From Salinisphaera sp. (GTDB taxonomy: Bacteria > Pseudomonadota > Gammaproteobacteria > Nevskiales > Salinisphaeraceae): DNA of 64,000 bases. The stretch covers positions 161,382 to 225,381 of the forward strand of contig NZ_PBYA01000027.1 of NCBI RefSeq assembly GCF_002729955.1. Direction: 5' to 3'. The translations under genes and the position numbers were made by a program. Positions 7,905-17,025 of this stretch are shown here, piece after piece. Under the pieces are notes generated by a model. That model was not told the origin of the DNA. It worked only from the letters and a program-made list of their open reading frames with translations, and searched no databases. Within the stretch, counting starts at the first letter, position 1. The number at the start of each line of letters is the position of its first letter.

Positions 7905-10900
7905 ATGAAACGCATTTTGATCAACGCCACGCAGCCCGAAGAGCTGCGCGTGGCGATCGTCGATGGCCAGAAACTCCATGATCTAGATATCGAAGTCGGC
8001 AGCCGCGAACAGCGCAAGGCCAACGTCTATAAAGGCCGCGTGACGCGGGTCGAGCCGAGCCTCGAAGCCGCCTTCATCGATTACGGCGGCAATCGCCACG
8101 GTTTTCTGCCGCTCAAGGAAGTCGCCAAGGACTATTTCAACAAGAACCAGAACGGCGGTAACGGCAAGGACAGCATCAAGCATGCCCTGTCCGAAGGTCA
8201 GGAGATCATCGTTCAGGTGGAAAAGGAGGAGCGCGGCAACAAGGGCGCCGCTCTGACCACCTTCGTGAGCCTTGCCGGGCGCTATCTGGTGCTCATGCCG
8301 AACAACCCCCGTGCCGGCGGCGTGTCGCGTCGGATCGAGGGCGAAGACCGCAACGAGCTGCGTGAAGCGCTCAACGAGGTCCAGGTCCCCAATGGCATGG
8401 GCGTGATCGTGCGTACCGCCGGCGTGGGCCGATGCGCCGAGGAGCTGCAATGGGATCTGGACTATCTGGCCCAGGTCTGGAAAGCGATCAACGACGCCGC
8501 CGAAGCGCGCAAGGCCCCGTTCCTGGTCTACCAGGAGTCCAACGTCATCATCCGCGCGCTGCGCGATTATCTGCGCGACGATATCGGCGAAGTGCTCATC
8601 GACCAGGCCGATATCTACGAAACCGGCCGCGAGTTCATGCAGCAGGTCATGCCGCATGCGCTTAACAAGCTCAAGCAATACACCGACGAAACGCCGCTGT
8701 TCTCGCGTTTCCAGGTCGAATCCCAGATCGAAAGCGCCTTCGAGCGTGAAGTCACCCTGCCCTCGGGCGGCTCGATCGTAATCGACCACACCGAAGCCAT
8801 GACCTCGGTCGATATCAACTCCGCTCGTGCGACCAAGGGCGGCGGTATCGAGGAAACGGCCTTCAACACCAACCTCGAAGCCGCCGAGGAAGTGGCCCGC
8901 CAGCTGCGTATCCGCGATCTGGGCGGCCTGGTGGTGATCGACTTCATCGACATGGAGAGCAACAAGAACCAGCGCGAGGTGGAAAACCGCCTCAAGCAGG
9001 CGGCCAAGGCCGACCGCGCACGAGTTCAGATCGGGCGCATCTCGCGCTTCGGCCTGCTCGAAATGTCGCGCCAGCGCCTCAAGCCGTCGCTGTCGGAATA
9101 CTCCTCGCAGGCCTGCCCGCGCTGCCTGGGCCGTGGTTCGATCCGCAGCGTGGAATCGCTGTCGCTGTCGATTCTGCGCCTGCTCGAGGAAGAAGCCATG
9201 AAGCCGTCCACCGGACGGGTGATCGTGCAGCTGCCGATCGCCGTGGCCAGCTTCCTGCTCAACGAAAAACGCGACGATATCGCGGGCGTGGAAAAACGCT
9301 CCGGTACCCAGGTCACGCTGGTACCGAACCACACGCTGGAAACCCCGCACTACGAAATCAAGCGCGTACGCGGCGATCAGCTTTCGGAAGACGCCAACGA
9401 CGCCACCAGCTACCGCCTCGATACCCACGTCGAGATCGAAAAGCCGGTGGAACCGAACCACGGCGCCGCCGCAACCGCGCGCGAAGAGCCGGCGGTCAAG
9501 CGCGTGGCCCGGCCCGATGCGCCGGTCATCGAACGCAAGAGCGAGCCGGCCCAGGCCCCCGCGGCCGCGCCAACCGCCACGATGACGCCCTGGCAGCAGC
9601 TATGGGATGCCCTGCGGCGTATATTCGCCGGCGATGCCAGCCCGGCAACGACGGCAGCAGCCACCGCCTCGGCCAGTGCTGGCCAGGCACAGACAGGCAA
9701 CGCCGCGAACACGCGTAGCGATACGAGCGACAGCAGCGAAGGTGCGCGCAAGACCAAGCCGCGTCGTGGCAACCGCTCGAACGATGGCCGCCAAAGCCAG
9801 GGCCAAAGCCAGAACCAGGGCCAGAGCGAAAACGATAAAGACAGCGACAACGGCAAGGACAATCAAGGCGGCGGCAACAAGCGCTCGCGTCGCGGTGGCC
9901 GCAATCGGCGTAACAATCGCAGCGATAACGACAGCGGCGACAAGGACAATTCCGCGTCCAAGAACAACAACGCGCGCAAGAACGAAGACGGCGCCAACAA
10001 GCGTAACGACAGCGACAGCAACAAGCCGAAGGATAAAAAGCCCGACGCATCGCCGGAAAGCTCGAACGCTCGCAACGACGGCACGAAGAAGGACGACGCA
10101 TCCCGGAAGGACAAGTCGTCGGCGGGCCAGAACAAGGCGACGAACAACGACGACAAGAAAGACGACAACAAGCCGTCCGACTCGCAGGCGTCGCACGACA
10201 CGAGCGCTGAAGACTCGACGAAGTCGGCACACGCCGGTGAGGCGGCGGACGATAACGGCGCCAACACCGAAGACAACACAAACAGGGACGCCAATAACGA
10301 GAGCACCGGCGGCCGTCGTCGGCGGCGGCGCGGCGGTCGTGGTCGCCGCGGCGGGCGCAATCGCAACAAGACGGGCAACGACGGCCAGAACGAGTCCGGC
10401 ACGCCCGACGACGCCCAGTCCGAGTCCGATGATACCGCCGCGCCGGCAAACGCCGACTCAAACGACACACAGGCGGTGGCGGCCAAAGACGACAACAAGG
10501 CCGCCGTACCGGAACCGGCGGACGATGCATCGCTGAACGCCGACCAGCCGGATACCGGCGACGCCACAACGGCCGGCCAGCCGACAAAGCAAGCGGCGCC
10601 CCCCGAGCCCGACACGGCCAAGGAGGCCGAGCGCGAACATGCGCCGGCTGCCGAACCGAGCACGGAAAAACAGGCCGAGGCTTCGAAGCCGCTGAAGGCG
10701 CCGACACCCGAAGACGATCTGCCCTGGTCCGCGGTGACGGCCAGCGACAATGCCAAGGCAGCGTCGCAGCACAAGCCTGCCCAGGCTGAATCCGGCCTCA
10801 GCTCTGTGGAGATCCGCGAACAGGCCGCCAGCGACCGTGCGGACGAAGCATCGACGACCGACGCCAAGGGCGACACGGGCGCCGACACCTCCAGCACGGC

Positions 10901-11549
10901 AGAACAGCCGGCCACGGCCGACACGCCCAAGGCGGCCGAAACGCCGGTCGCCTCACCCGAGCCGGCCGTCGCGGCAGAGCCGAAAGCTGAAGGCACCGAC
11001 GAGGCCACGGGCAACCCGGCAGAACCGGTGGCCGAGGCTGAAAAATCGGCGCAAGACGCAGGCGACGAGGAAAAGCCTGCGCCGAAACCCAAGCGCAAAC
11101 GCAGTCGCAAGCCGGCCAAGAAAGCCGCGCCGAGCGAGAGCGAAGCCGATGCGGCCGCCGAACCCGAAGCGGGTACCTCGGCGGAGGCCAAAACCGACGA
11201 CAACGAAAACGCAGGCAGCAAACTCAAGCAGGTCGAAACGCAAACCGGCAAGCCGAAACGTCAGGCCGATATCGACGATACGGCCACCGCGGCGAGCCAA
11301 ACGCCGACCGAAGACCTGTTCGAATCGGCCGAGGCCTCCGAGGTGGCCGAACAGACAGACCCGGCCGGGTCAGGCGACATCCCTGCCGCCCAGCCTCGCG
11401 CCAGCGTCGACGAGGTCGTTGCTGAGAGTGACGAGACCGAGTCGGAATCGCAGACGCTCAATCAGGTCGAGACTCGGGCCGATACGTCGGAGACGAAGGA
11501 CGCGGCCGAGGACGAGGACAAGCCGGCCGATAAGTCGTCGGCGTCCTGA
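7905..11549 (+). CDS. rne: Ribonuclease E
   Basis: Essential endoribonuclease for mRNA decay and for rRNA and tRNA maturation, and degradosome scaffold. The catalytic half (about residues 1-510) carries the S1 domain ([20 protein letters not shown]), the DNase-like site with [10 protein letters not shown] near residue 302 and VVIDFIDM (metal-binding aspartates), and the zinc-link CPRC near residue 404. The tail (about 515-1214) is low-complexity, rich in Asn, Asp, Lys, Ala and Glu. It contains two Arg-rich blocks ([14 protein letters not shown] near 660 and [17 protein letters not shown] near 802) that probably bind RNA. A repeated LxQVET motif occurs at 1107 and 1185. At 1214 residues it is longer than the 1061 of E. 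coli. A strong terminator follows. Confidence 0.98.
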   Translation: MKRILINATQPEELRVAIVDGQKLHDLDIEVGSREQRKANVYKGRVTRVEPSLEAAFIDYGGNRHGFLPLKEVAKDYFNKNQNGGNGKDSIKHALSEGQEIIVQVEKEERGNKGAALTTFVSLAGRYLVLMPNNPRAGGVSRRIEGEDRNELREALNEVQVPNGMGVIVRTAGVGRCAEELQWDLDYLAQVWKAINDAAEARKAPFLVYQESNVIIRALRDYLRDDIGEVLIDQADIYETGREFMQQVMPHALNKLKQYTDETPLFSRFQVESQIESAFEREVTLPSGGSIVIDHTEAMTSVDINSARATKGGGIEETAFNTNLEAAEEVARQLRIRDLGGLVVIDFIDMESNKNQREVENRLKQAAKADRARVQIGRISRFGLLEMSRQRLKPSLSEYSSQACPRCLGRGSIRSVESLSLSILRLLEEEAMKPSTGRVIVQLPIAVASFLLNEKRDDIAGVEKRSGTQVTLVPNHTLETPHYEIKRVRGDQLSEDANDATSYRLDTHVEIEKPVEPNHGAAATAREEPAVKRVARPDAPVIERKSEPAQAPAAAPTATMTPWQQLWDALRRIFAGDASPATTAAATASASAGQAQTGNAANTRSDTSDSSEGARKTKPRRGNRSNDGRQSQGQSQNQGQSENDKDSDNGKDNQGGGNKRSRRGGRNRRNNRSDNDSGDKDNSASKNNNARKNEDGANKRNDSDSNKPKDKKPDASPESSNARNDGTKKDDASRKDKSSAGQNKATNNDDKKDDNKPSDSQASHDTSAEDSTKSAHAGEAADDNGANTEDNTNRDANNESTGGRRRRRRGGRGRRGGRNRNKTGNDGQNESGTPDDAQSESDDTAAPANADSNDTQAVAAKDDNKAAVPEPADDASLNADQPDTGDATTAGQPTKQAAPPEPDTAKEAEREHAPAAEPSTEKQAEASKPLKAPTPEDDLPWSAVTASDNAKAASQHKPAQAESGLSSVEIREQAASDRADEASTTDAKGDTGADTSSTAEQPATADTPKAAETPVASPEPAVAAEPKAEGTDEATGNPAEPVAEAEKSAQDAGDEEKPAPKPKRKRSRKPAKKAAPSESEADAAAEPEAGTSAEAKTDDNENAGSKLKQVETQTGKPKRQADIDDTATAASQTPTEDLFESAEASEVAEQTDPAGSGDIPAAQPRASVDEVVAESDETESESQTLNQVETRADTSETKDAAEDEDKPADKSSAS

Positions 11550-11568
11550 TCGACTGACGTCGAGCTGT

Positions 11569-11604
11569 AAAAGCCCGGTCCCGTTAAGGGGTCGGGCTTT
11601 TTTT
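11569..11604 (+). terminator. Intrinsic terminator of rne
   Basis: AAAGCCCGGTCCC, a short GTTAA loop, then GGGGTCGGGCTTT followed by more T form a 13-bp stem with two G-T wobbles, about 20 bases after the rne stop. Downstream bases up to 11758 contain no gene. Confidence 0.92.
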
Positions 11605-11758
11605 ATGTGCGTCGGTCGATGCAGGGCACAAGACGGGCACCCTTCAGCCAGAGCCCGAATGAACACAGCCAGGGGCCGTTCGCCCCGCCGGCCTTGCAGA
11701 GGGTTATTAAGCCGGCACCCAAACAGCTGACTCGGTCAGCCGTCTCGATGGGGCACGA

Positions 11759-12259
11759 TTAGTCCAGATCAGGCCAGCGCTGGCGTATGTCCGCAAGCAA
11801 CCCGCTGGAGGCGTCCTCGATCATATCCAGCACCCGTTCGAACCCTTGCTCGCCGCCGAAATACGGATCCGGCACGCTCTGATCCCGGTAGGCGGTGCTA
11901 TAGCGCATGAACAACGACGGCTCGGCGCGGGCGTCGGCGGTGGCCTGATACAGCGTCTGCAGCGATGCGAGGTTGTCGGCATCCATGGCCAGCACGTAGT
12001 CGAAAGCGCGCAGATCGTCGGCGGTGACCTGCTGGGCACGTAGATCGTCGATATCGATCTGACGTTTCAGCGCTGCACTGGCCGCGCGCTGATCCGGTGG
12101 TTTGCCGATATGCCAGTCGCCGGTCCCGGAGGAGGCAATCTCGATACGATCGTCTAACCCGGCCTCGGCCACCATGTGCCGAAATACGCCATGCGCCGTC
12201 GGCGAGCGACAGATATTGCCCAGGCAAACAAACATCACGCGAACAGTCGCTTCAGTCAT
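11759..12259 (-). CDS. Low-molecular-weight protein-tyrosine phosphatase
   Basis: Cytosolic LMW-PTP of 166 residues. The catalytic P-loop CLGNICRS (CX5R plus Ser) lies at the N-terminus and the general-acid motif DPYFGG near the C-terminus. In this position (after kdsB) Pseudomonas encodes ptpA, and such enzymes often act on tyrosine kinases that control exopolysaccharide, although no kinase gene is present here. Two consecutive ATG codons exist (12262 and 12259); the second is 7 bases from GGAG. It overlaps the kdsB stop by 8 bases and ends the lolF-to-ptp run of minus-strand genes. Confidence 0.93.
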   Translation of the reverse strand: MTEATVRVMFVCLGNICRSPTAHGVFRHMVAEAGLDDRIEIASSGTGDWHIGKPPDQRAASAALKRQIDIDDLRAQQVTADDLRAFDYVLAMDADNLASLQTLYQATADARAEPSLFMRYSTAYRDQSVPDPYFGGEQGFERVLDMIEDASSGLLADIRQRWPDLD

Positions 12260-13022
12260 CATCTCTCTCCGAAGAAGTCCCGGCCGCCATCAGCGCCTCT
12301 ACCAGCGCGATGTCTCCAGGCGTATCGACTCCCGGCCCAGGCACGGCCTTTGCCTGTACCAGCGCGATCGGCAGGTTCAATTCATAGGCGCGCAGCTGCT
12401 CCAGGGACTCGATACGCTCGAGGGCGCCCGGCGCTGCGGCCGAAAAGCGTTTCAGCGCACCCGTACGATAGGCATAGATGCCGAGATGACGAAATGCGCC
12501 AGCTTCAAACTCGGTATTGCCGCTGTCGCGATGAAACGGGATCGGCGCCCGGCTGAAATACACCGCACGCCCCGCAGGTGTCGCCACCACCTTGACGATA
12601 TTGGGGTTATGAAAGGCTTCGGCGTCGCGAATCGGGGTACAGGCGGTCGCAATGGCCGCCTCGGTATCGGCTTCAAGCGCGGCGGCGACCTGGTCGATCA
12701 GCTCGGGGGGCATGAGCGGCTCGTCGGCCTGCACGTTGACCACGATCGTCTCGTCGCCCCAACCGCGCTGGATCGCCACCTCGGCGATGCGGTCGGTACC
12801 ACAGCTGTGGTCCGCACGGGTCATGCAGGCTGTCACGCCCGCCACCCGCGCAGCGTCGGCCACCGCCTCGCTGTCGGTGGCCACGATCACTTCTGCCGCC
12901 GCGCTTGCCCGCGCCGCGCGGCAGACATGCGCCAGCATCGGCTCGCCGGCGATTGCGTGCAGCACCTTGTTCGGCAGGCGCGTGCTCGCCAGCCGTGCCG
13001 GAATAATAACGACGAAATCCAT
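12252..13022 (-). CDS. kdsB: 3-deoxy-manno-octulosonate cytidylyltransferase (CMP-Kdo synthetase)
   Basis: Activates Kdo to CMP-Kdo for addition to lipid A in LPS core synthesis. The 256-residue protein opens with FVVIIPARLASTRLPNKVL, the nucleotide-binding signature of KdsB, and contains VNVQADEPLMPP and PIPFHRD, matching the family. It lies 27 bases after lpxK and overlaps the phosphatase gene, so it is part of the lipid A/LPS operon. Confidence 0.97.
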   Translation of the reverse strand: MDFVVIIPARLASTRLPNKVLHAIAGEPMLAHVCRAARASAAAEVIVATDSEAVADAARVAGVTACMTRADHSCGTDRIAEVAIQRGWGDETIVVNVQADEPLMPPELIDQVAAALEADTEAAIATACTPIRDAEAFHNPNIVKVVATPAGRAVYFSRAPIPFHRDSGNTEFEAGAFRHLGIYAYRTGALKRFSAAAPGALERIESLEQLRAYELNLPIALVQAKAVPGPGVDTPGDIALVEALMAAGTSSERDDD

Positions 13023-13049
13023 GGTGCTCCCTGTTTATCTAGTCGCGGC

Positions 13050-14036
13050 TCATCGAACCTGCCGCGCGGCCAGCAGGCGGTCAATCAAGGCGTCGATACG
13101 GGCTTCGCAATCCGAACTGAAGGCCACGCGTACCGGCACCTGCCAGCAGCGCGCGGTATTGGCAAAGCGGCGACACTTTACAGCGTCCTTGCCGGTCATG
13201 AGCAGCGGCCTGTCATCTCCGAAATCGAGATCCTGTGCCCGATAACGATGGTGGTCCGGCATCGGGTGTTCGATAACGTCCAGCCCGAGTCCGCGCAGCA
13301 TGTGGAAAAAACGCCTCGGATCACCGATACCGGCGATGGCATGAACCGGCGTGCCGACAAACTGGGACAGCTCGCGGCGTCTGCCCTGCCCGTCGAGCGA
13401 CAGGGCCGCACCGGGCACGAGCCAGAAATCGGCGTTGGAGCCATGCACGAGCGATAGATCCACCGTGTCCAGCCGCGACGGCGGTTCGCGCAGCGGCCCG
13501 GCCGGCAGCAAGGCGCCGTTGCCCAGGCCGCGGCGGGCATCGGTCACGGCAATTTCGGCGTCGCGCCGCAGTGCGTAATGCTGCAGGCCATCGTCGGCGA
13601 TGATGATCTCCACGCCCTGTTGTTCGAGCCGCTGGGCGCCACGCGGGCGGCGCGGGTCGACCACTACCCGGGCACCCGATTGCAGTGCCATCATCAACGG
13701 TTCATCGCCCACGGCCGCCACGTCGCTGTCGGGCCCGACGTCGAGCGGATAGGTGTCGGCTTGACCGCCGTAACCGCGCGAGACGACGCCGACCCGCAGG
13801 CCGCGTTGCTGCAGCTTTTCGATCAGCGCCAGCGTGAGCGGTGTCTTGCCGCTACCGCCCACGGTGATATTGCCAACCACGAGTACAGGTACGCCAACGG
13901 CTTCGCTGTGCAGCCAGCCGCGGCGATAGAACAGACGCCGTGCCGCCACCACGCCGCCGAACAGCGTGGCCAGTGGGCGCAGCGCCAGCCAGCCTCGCCC
14001 TTGTTCATACCAGCTGCGTTCCAGCGCCGCGCGCAT
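13050..14036 (-). CDS. lpxK: Tetraacyldisaccharide 4'-kinase LpxK
   Basis: Inner-membrane kinase that phosphorylates lipid A disaccharide at the 4' position. The 328-residue product has an amphipathic/hydrophobic N-terminal segment (ALRPLATLFGGVVAARRLFY), the Walker A-like motif VGNITVGGSGKTPL and the conserved EIIIADDGLQHYALRRD. It sits between msbA and kdsB, the most common arrangement in gammaproteobacteria. Spacing to msbA is 61 bases. Confidence 0.97.
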   Translation of the reverse strand: MRAALERSWYEQGRGWLALRPLATLFGGVVAARRLFYRRGWLHSEAVGVPVLVVGNITVGGSGKTPLTLALIEKLQQRGLRVGVVSRGYGGQADTYPLDVGPDSDVAAVGDEPLMMALQSGARVVVDPRRPRGAQRLEQQGVEIIIADDGLQHYALRRDAEIAVTDARRGLGNGALLPAGPLREPPSRLDTVDLSLVHGSNADFWLVPGAALSLDGQGRRRELSQFVGTPVHAIAGIGDPRRFFHMLRGLGLDVIEHPMPDHHRYRAQDLDFGDDRPLLMTGKDAVKCRRFANTARCWQVPVRVAFSSDCEARIDALIDRLLAARQVR

Positions 14037-14097
14037 CAGCCTGCGCTAATCCCGGCTCGTCGGGTACGCCATGGTGTGTCGCGCCACGCCCACGGTT

Positions 14098-15834
14098 TCA
14101 ATCGGGGCGTGCGAACTGGATATCGTGCAGCCCGCGATAATGCCCGCCGATCTGCATCAGCTCGCTGTGCGTGCCCTTTTCCACCAGCGCGCCATCGTGC
14201 ATGACCACGATCAGGTCGGCATCCTGAATGGTCGACAGGCGATGGGCGATAACCAGCGTCGTACGACCCCGCATGAGCACGTCGAGGCCCTTCTGGATGG
14301 CCTTTTCGGATTCCGTATCCAGCGCCGACGTGGCTTCATCCAGAATGAGGATCGGCGAATCCTTGAGCAGTGCACGCGCGATGGCGATACGCTGGCGCTG
14401 ACCGCCCGAGAGCATGATGCCGTTCTGACCCACGAGGGTGTCGTAGCCGTTGGGTAGCGACTGAATGAACTCGTCCGCATAGGCACGGCGCGCGGCGTCC
14501 ATTACGGCCTCGCGGTCGGCGTTGCCCAGCGCACCGTAGGCGATGTTGCCGGCCACGGTATCGTTGAACAGGATCACGTTCTGATCGACCAGGCTGATCT
14601 GCTGGCGCAGGTCGCGCAGGCGATATTCGGTGAGGTCATGGCCGTCCAGCTTGATATGGCCCTGGCCGTATTCATAGAAGCGCGGCAGCAGCGACAGCAA
14701 CGTGGACTTGCCACTGCCGGAGCGGCCGACGAAGGCGACCGTCTGCCCCGGCTTGACCTCGAAGCTGATATCCCGCAGCACGTCGGTTTCGGTGCGCGGA
14801 TAGCGAAACCACAGATTGGACACTTCGATATGACCATTCGCGCGCTCGATGGTCAGCGTGCCTTGGTCCGGCTCACCCGGCTCATCGATGAGCTCGAAAA
14901 TCGCACCCGCGGCGGCCATACCCGCCTGAATGGTGGCGTTGACGCTGGTCAGCCGCTTGATGGGGCCCATCATGGCCATCATCGCGCCGAAGAACGCGGC
15001 CAGATCGCCGGGCGACATGATGCCGCCGCCGGTATCCCGTACCGCCACCGAGACCACGAACGCCACCGCAAAGGCGGCAATGAGCTGGATCACCGGCACG
15101 CTGGCTGCGCTTGTCGTGGCCTTGCGCATCGACATACGGCGGTTGCGCTCGTTGATGCGGTCGAAACTCAGGGTTTCGCGGTCTTCGCCACCGAAGACCT
15201 TGACCACACGCTGGCCAGTAAGCACCTCTTCACTGACGTGGGTGATATCGCTCATCGATTGCTGGATCTGCATGCTGTAGCGCCGGAAGCGCTTCGATAC
15301 ATGGCTGATGATGATGGCGATGAGCGGGCCGATGACCAGCGTGATCAGGGCCAGGGACCAGTTGATCCAGAACATCAGAAACGTGAAGCCCACGATCCGC
15401 AGGGTGTCCTGGATCATGATCGTGATCGCGCTGGTGGCCGCACCCGAAATCTGGCCGGTGTAATAGGTCAGCTTCGCGGTGGTCTTGCCGGTCGAGTTGG
15501 CATCGAAGAAGCTCGACGGCAGGCGCAGGAATTTCGCGAAGATATCGCTGCGCACGTTGTAGATGACGCGGTTGGCCACCCAGGACATGCCGTAGCTCGA
15601 ACAAAAGCCGAAGGCGCCGCGAAACAAAAACAGTACGAGCATGAACGCCGGGATCCAGCGGATCATCCACGGGTCGCGGTCGACGATACTGCCGTCGAGC
15701 AGCGGCTTGAGGATGTAGATCAACGCCGTATCCGCGCCCGCGTAGCCAGCCATGCCGATGGCGGCGATCCCCAGCCACTTCTTGTGCCGCCACGTATAGC
15801 GTAGAAGACGCGGGTAGATCTCGCCGATCGGCAT
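14098..15834 (-). CDS. msbA: Lipid A export ATP-binding/permease protein MsbA
   Basis: Homodimeric ABC exporter that flips lipid A-core across the inner membrane. A six-helix transmembrane domain (about residues 1-320) precedes a nucleotide-binding domain with Walker A GRSGSGKS near 367, the signature LSGGQRQRIAIARALL and Walker B ILILDEATSALDTES. The 578-residue length is close to the 582 of E. coli. Two starts fit: ATG 15834 (MPIGEIYPRLLRY), or a TTG at 15861 that has AAAGG 8-9 bases upstream and adds nine residues. It lies downstream of exbD and upstream of lpxK. Confidence 0.96.
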   Translation of the reverse strand: MPIGEIYPRLLRYTWRHKKWLGIAAIGMAGYAGADTALIYILKPLLDGSIVDRDPWMIRWIPAFMLVLFLFRGAFGFCSSYGMSWVANRVIYNVRSDIFAKFLRLPSSFFDANSTGKTTAKLTYYTGQISGAATSAITIMIQDTLRIVGFTFLMFWINWSLALITLVIGPLIAIIISHVSKRFRRYSMQIQQSMSDITHVSEEVLTGQRVVKVFGGEDRETLSFDRINERNRRMSMRKATTSAASVPVIQLIAAFAVAFVVSVAVRDTGGGIMSPGDLAAFFGAMMAMMGPIKRLTSVNATIQAGMAAAGAIFELIDEPGEPDQGTLTIERANGHIEVSNLWFRYPRTETDVLRDISFEVKPGQTVAFVGRSGSGKSTLLSLLPRFYEYGQGHIKLDGHDLTEYRLRDLRQQISLVDQNVILFNDTVAGNIAYGALGNADREAVMDAARRAYADEFIQSLPNGYDTLVGQNGIMLSGGQRQRIAIARALLKDSPILILDEATSALDTESEKAIQKGLDVLMRGRTTLVIAHRLSTIQDADLIVVMHDGALVEKGTHSELMQIGGHYRGLHDIQFARPD

Positions 15835-15919
15835 GTTTGTTTCGAATTGCTGTCGCGCCAAGATGAAGGCCTTTACGTGAAAGTGAAAAACCCGACGCCA
15901 TCGGCGCCGGGCGATATTG

Positions 15920-16330
15920 TCAGCGTTTGTCACCACGGGTCGCAATTTCGACCCGTTCGAAATCAGCCTGCGAGGCCGCATCCATGGCCCGAACCACGGC
16001 CGCGTGGCTGGACTCTCCGTCTGCACGTACCCGCAGCGGTCGTTGCGGATATTGTGCATGCAGCGCGCGCAGCGAAGCGATCAGCTCGCCAGCCTGCGTC
16101 TGCCGACCGTTGATGCGATATACGCCATCGGCGTCGATATCGACGATCACGGCTTCGGTCGCGGCCATTGCCTGCGCGCTCGCCGCGGCCGGCAGCTCGA
16201 GGGGCAGATCCTTTTCGTCGACGAAGCGGCTCGACACCATGAAGAAGATCAGCAGCAGAAAGACCACGTCGATCAACGGCGTGAGGTTCACCGACGGTTC
16301 CTGATCGGTCGTACGGCGCACGAACTTCAT
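15920..16330 (-). CDS. exbD: ExbD/TolR family biopolymer transport protein
   Basis: Proton-motive-force transducer subunit partnering the adjacent ExbB-like protein. The 136-residue product has one N-terminal transmembrane helix, NLTPLIDVVFLLLIFFMVSS, containing the essential Asp, followed by a periplasmic domain. Start ATG 16330 overlaps the exbB stop in an ATGA junction. No tonB gene is nearby. In Pseudomonas and relatives this ExbBD pair also lies between comEC and the msbA/lpxK genes, suggesting an envelope role that may not be TonB-linked. Confidence 0.94.
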   Translation of the reverse strand: MKFVRRTTDQEPSVNLTPLIDVVFLLLIFFMVSSRFVDEKDLPLELPAAASAQAMAATEAVIVDIDADGVYRINGRQTQAGELIASLRALHAQYPQRPLRVRADGESSHAAVVRAMDAASQADFERVEIATRGDKR

Positions 16331-16938
16331 GGCGAAGGCGTATCGCGCTGGTCTTCGATCAGGCGCACCGCCCATTGCTCCAGCAACAGCCCGCGTTTCT
16401 CCACCAGGCCATTGAAATAGCGATAGGCCACGAGCGCGGGAATCGCCACGCACAGCCCGGCCGCCGTGGTCACCAGCGCCTGCCCGATGCCACCGGCCAA
16501 GGCCTGGGCGTCGCCCAGGCCGGCTTCGGTCATGGTCGCAAAGATCTGGATCATGCCCGCGACCGTGCCGAGCAGGCCGAGCAGCGGTGTGATCGCGGCG
16601 ATGGTGCCCAGGGTGTTCAGATAGCGCGCCATGTCGTGGCCGACCTGGCGGCCGGCCTCTTCGATACGCTCACGGCGAATATCGATGCTTTCATCACGAG
16701 TCCCGACCACCGCGGCCCACACATGCCCCAAGGGGCTGTTCGCCTCCAGCGACTGCCGCTCGGCGTTCGACAGCGCGCTCGCGCGCGCCAGCCGGGCGCG
16801 CTGGTCGAGCAGCTGGGGCGGCGCAACGCGCTGGGTACGCAGCGCCCAGGTCCGCTCGATCACGATGGCGAGGCCGAGCACCGAGCAGATCGCGATCGGC
16901 AGCATCAGCCAACCACCGGCCGCAAGCATTTCTGCCAT
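16327..16938 (-). CDS. exbB: ExbB/TolQ/MotA family proton channel protein
   Basis: Inner-membrane proton channel subunit of 203 residues. An N-terminal helix (LMLPIAICSVLGLAIVIERTWA) is followed by a cytoplasmic loop and two further helices, including TLGTIAAITPLLGLLGTVAGMI, the family signature. The start MAEMLAAGGW has AAGGA upstream, while an alternative 11 codons earlier lacks a site. The gene is coupled to exbD. The intended partner energised by this motor is not visible in the window. Confidence 0.94.
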   Translation of the reverse strand: MAEMLAAGGWLMLPIAICSVLGLAIVIERTWALRTQRVAPPQLLDQRARLARASALSNAERQSLEANSPLGHVWAAVVGTRDESIDIRRERIEEAGRQVGHDMARYLNTLGTIAAITPLLGLLGTVAGMIQIFATMTEAGLGDAQALAGGIGQALVTTAAGLCVAIPALVAYRYFNGLVEKRGLLLEQWAVRLIEDQRDTPSP

Positions 16939-17025
16939 GCCTTGTTCCTTCGATATCAGGCAAGACGGCATGATAAGCGCCCGGATCGTTGCGGGCCACC
17001 CATGCGCTGGCAGGCGGGCCTGCTG

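Noticed and set aside
9526..11251. Long frames antisense to the RNase E tail
   Set aside because: Low-complexity coding sequence keeps several frames open; the Cys/Arg- and Ser/Ala-rich products look like translated repeats.
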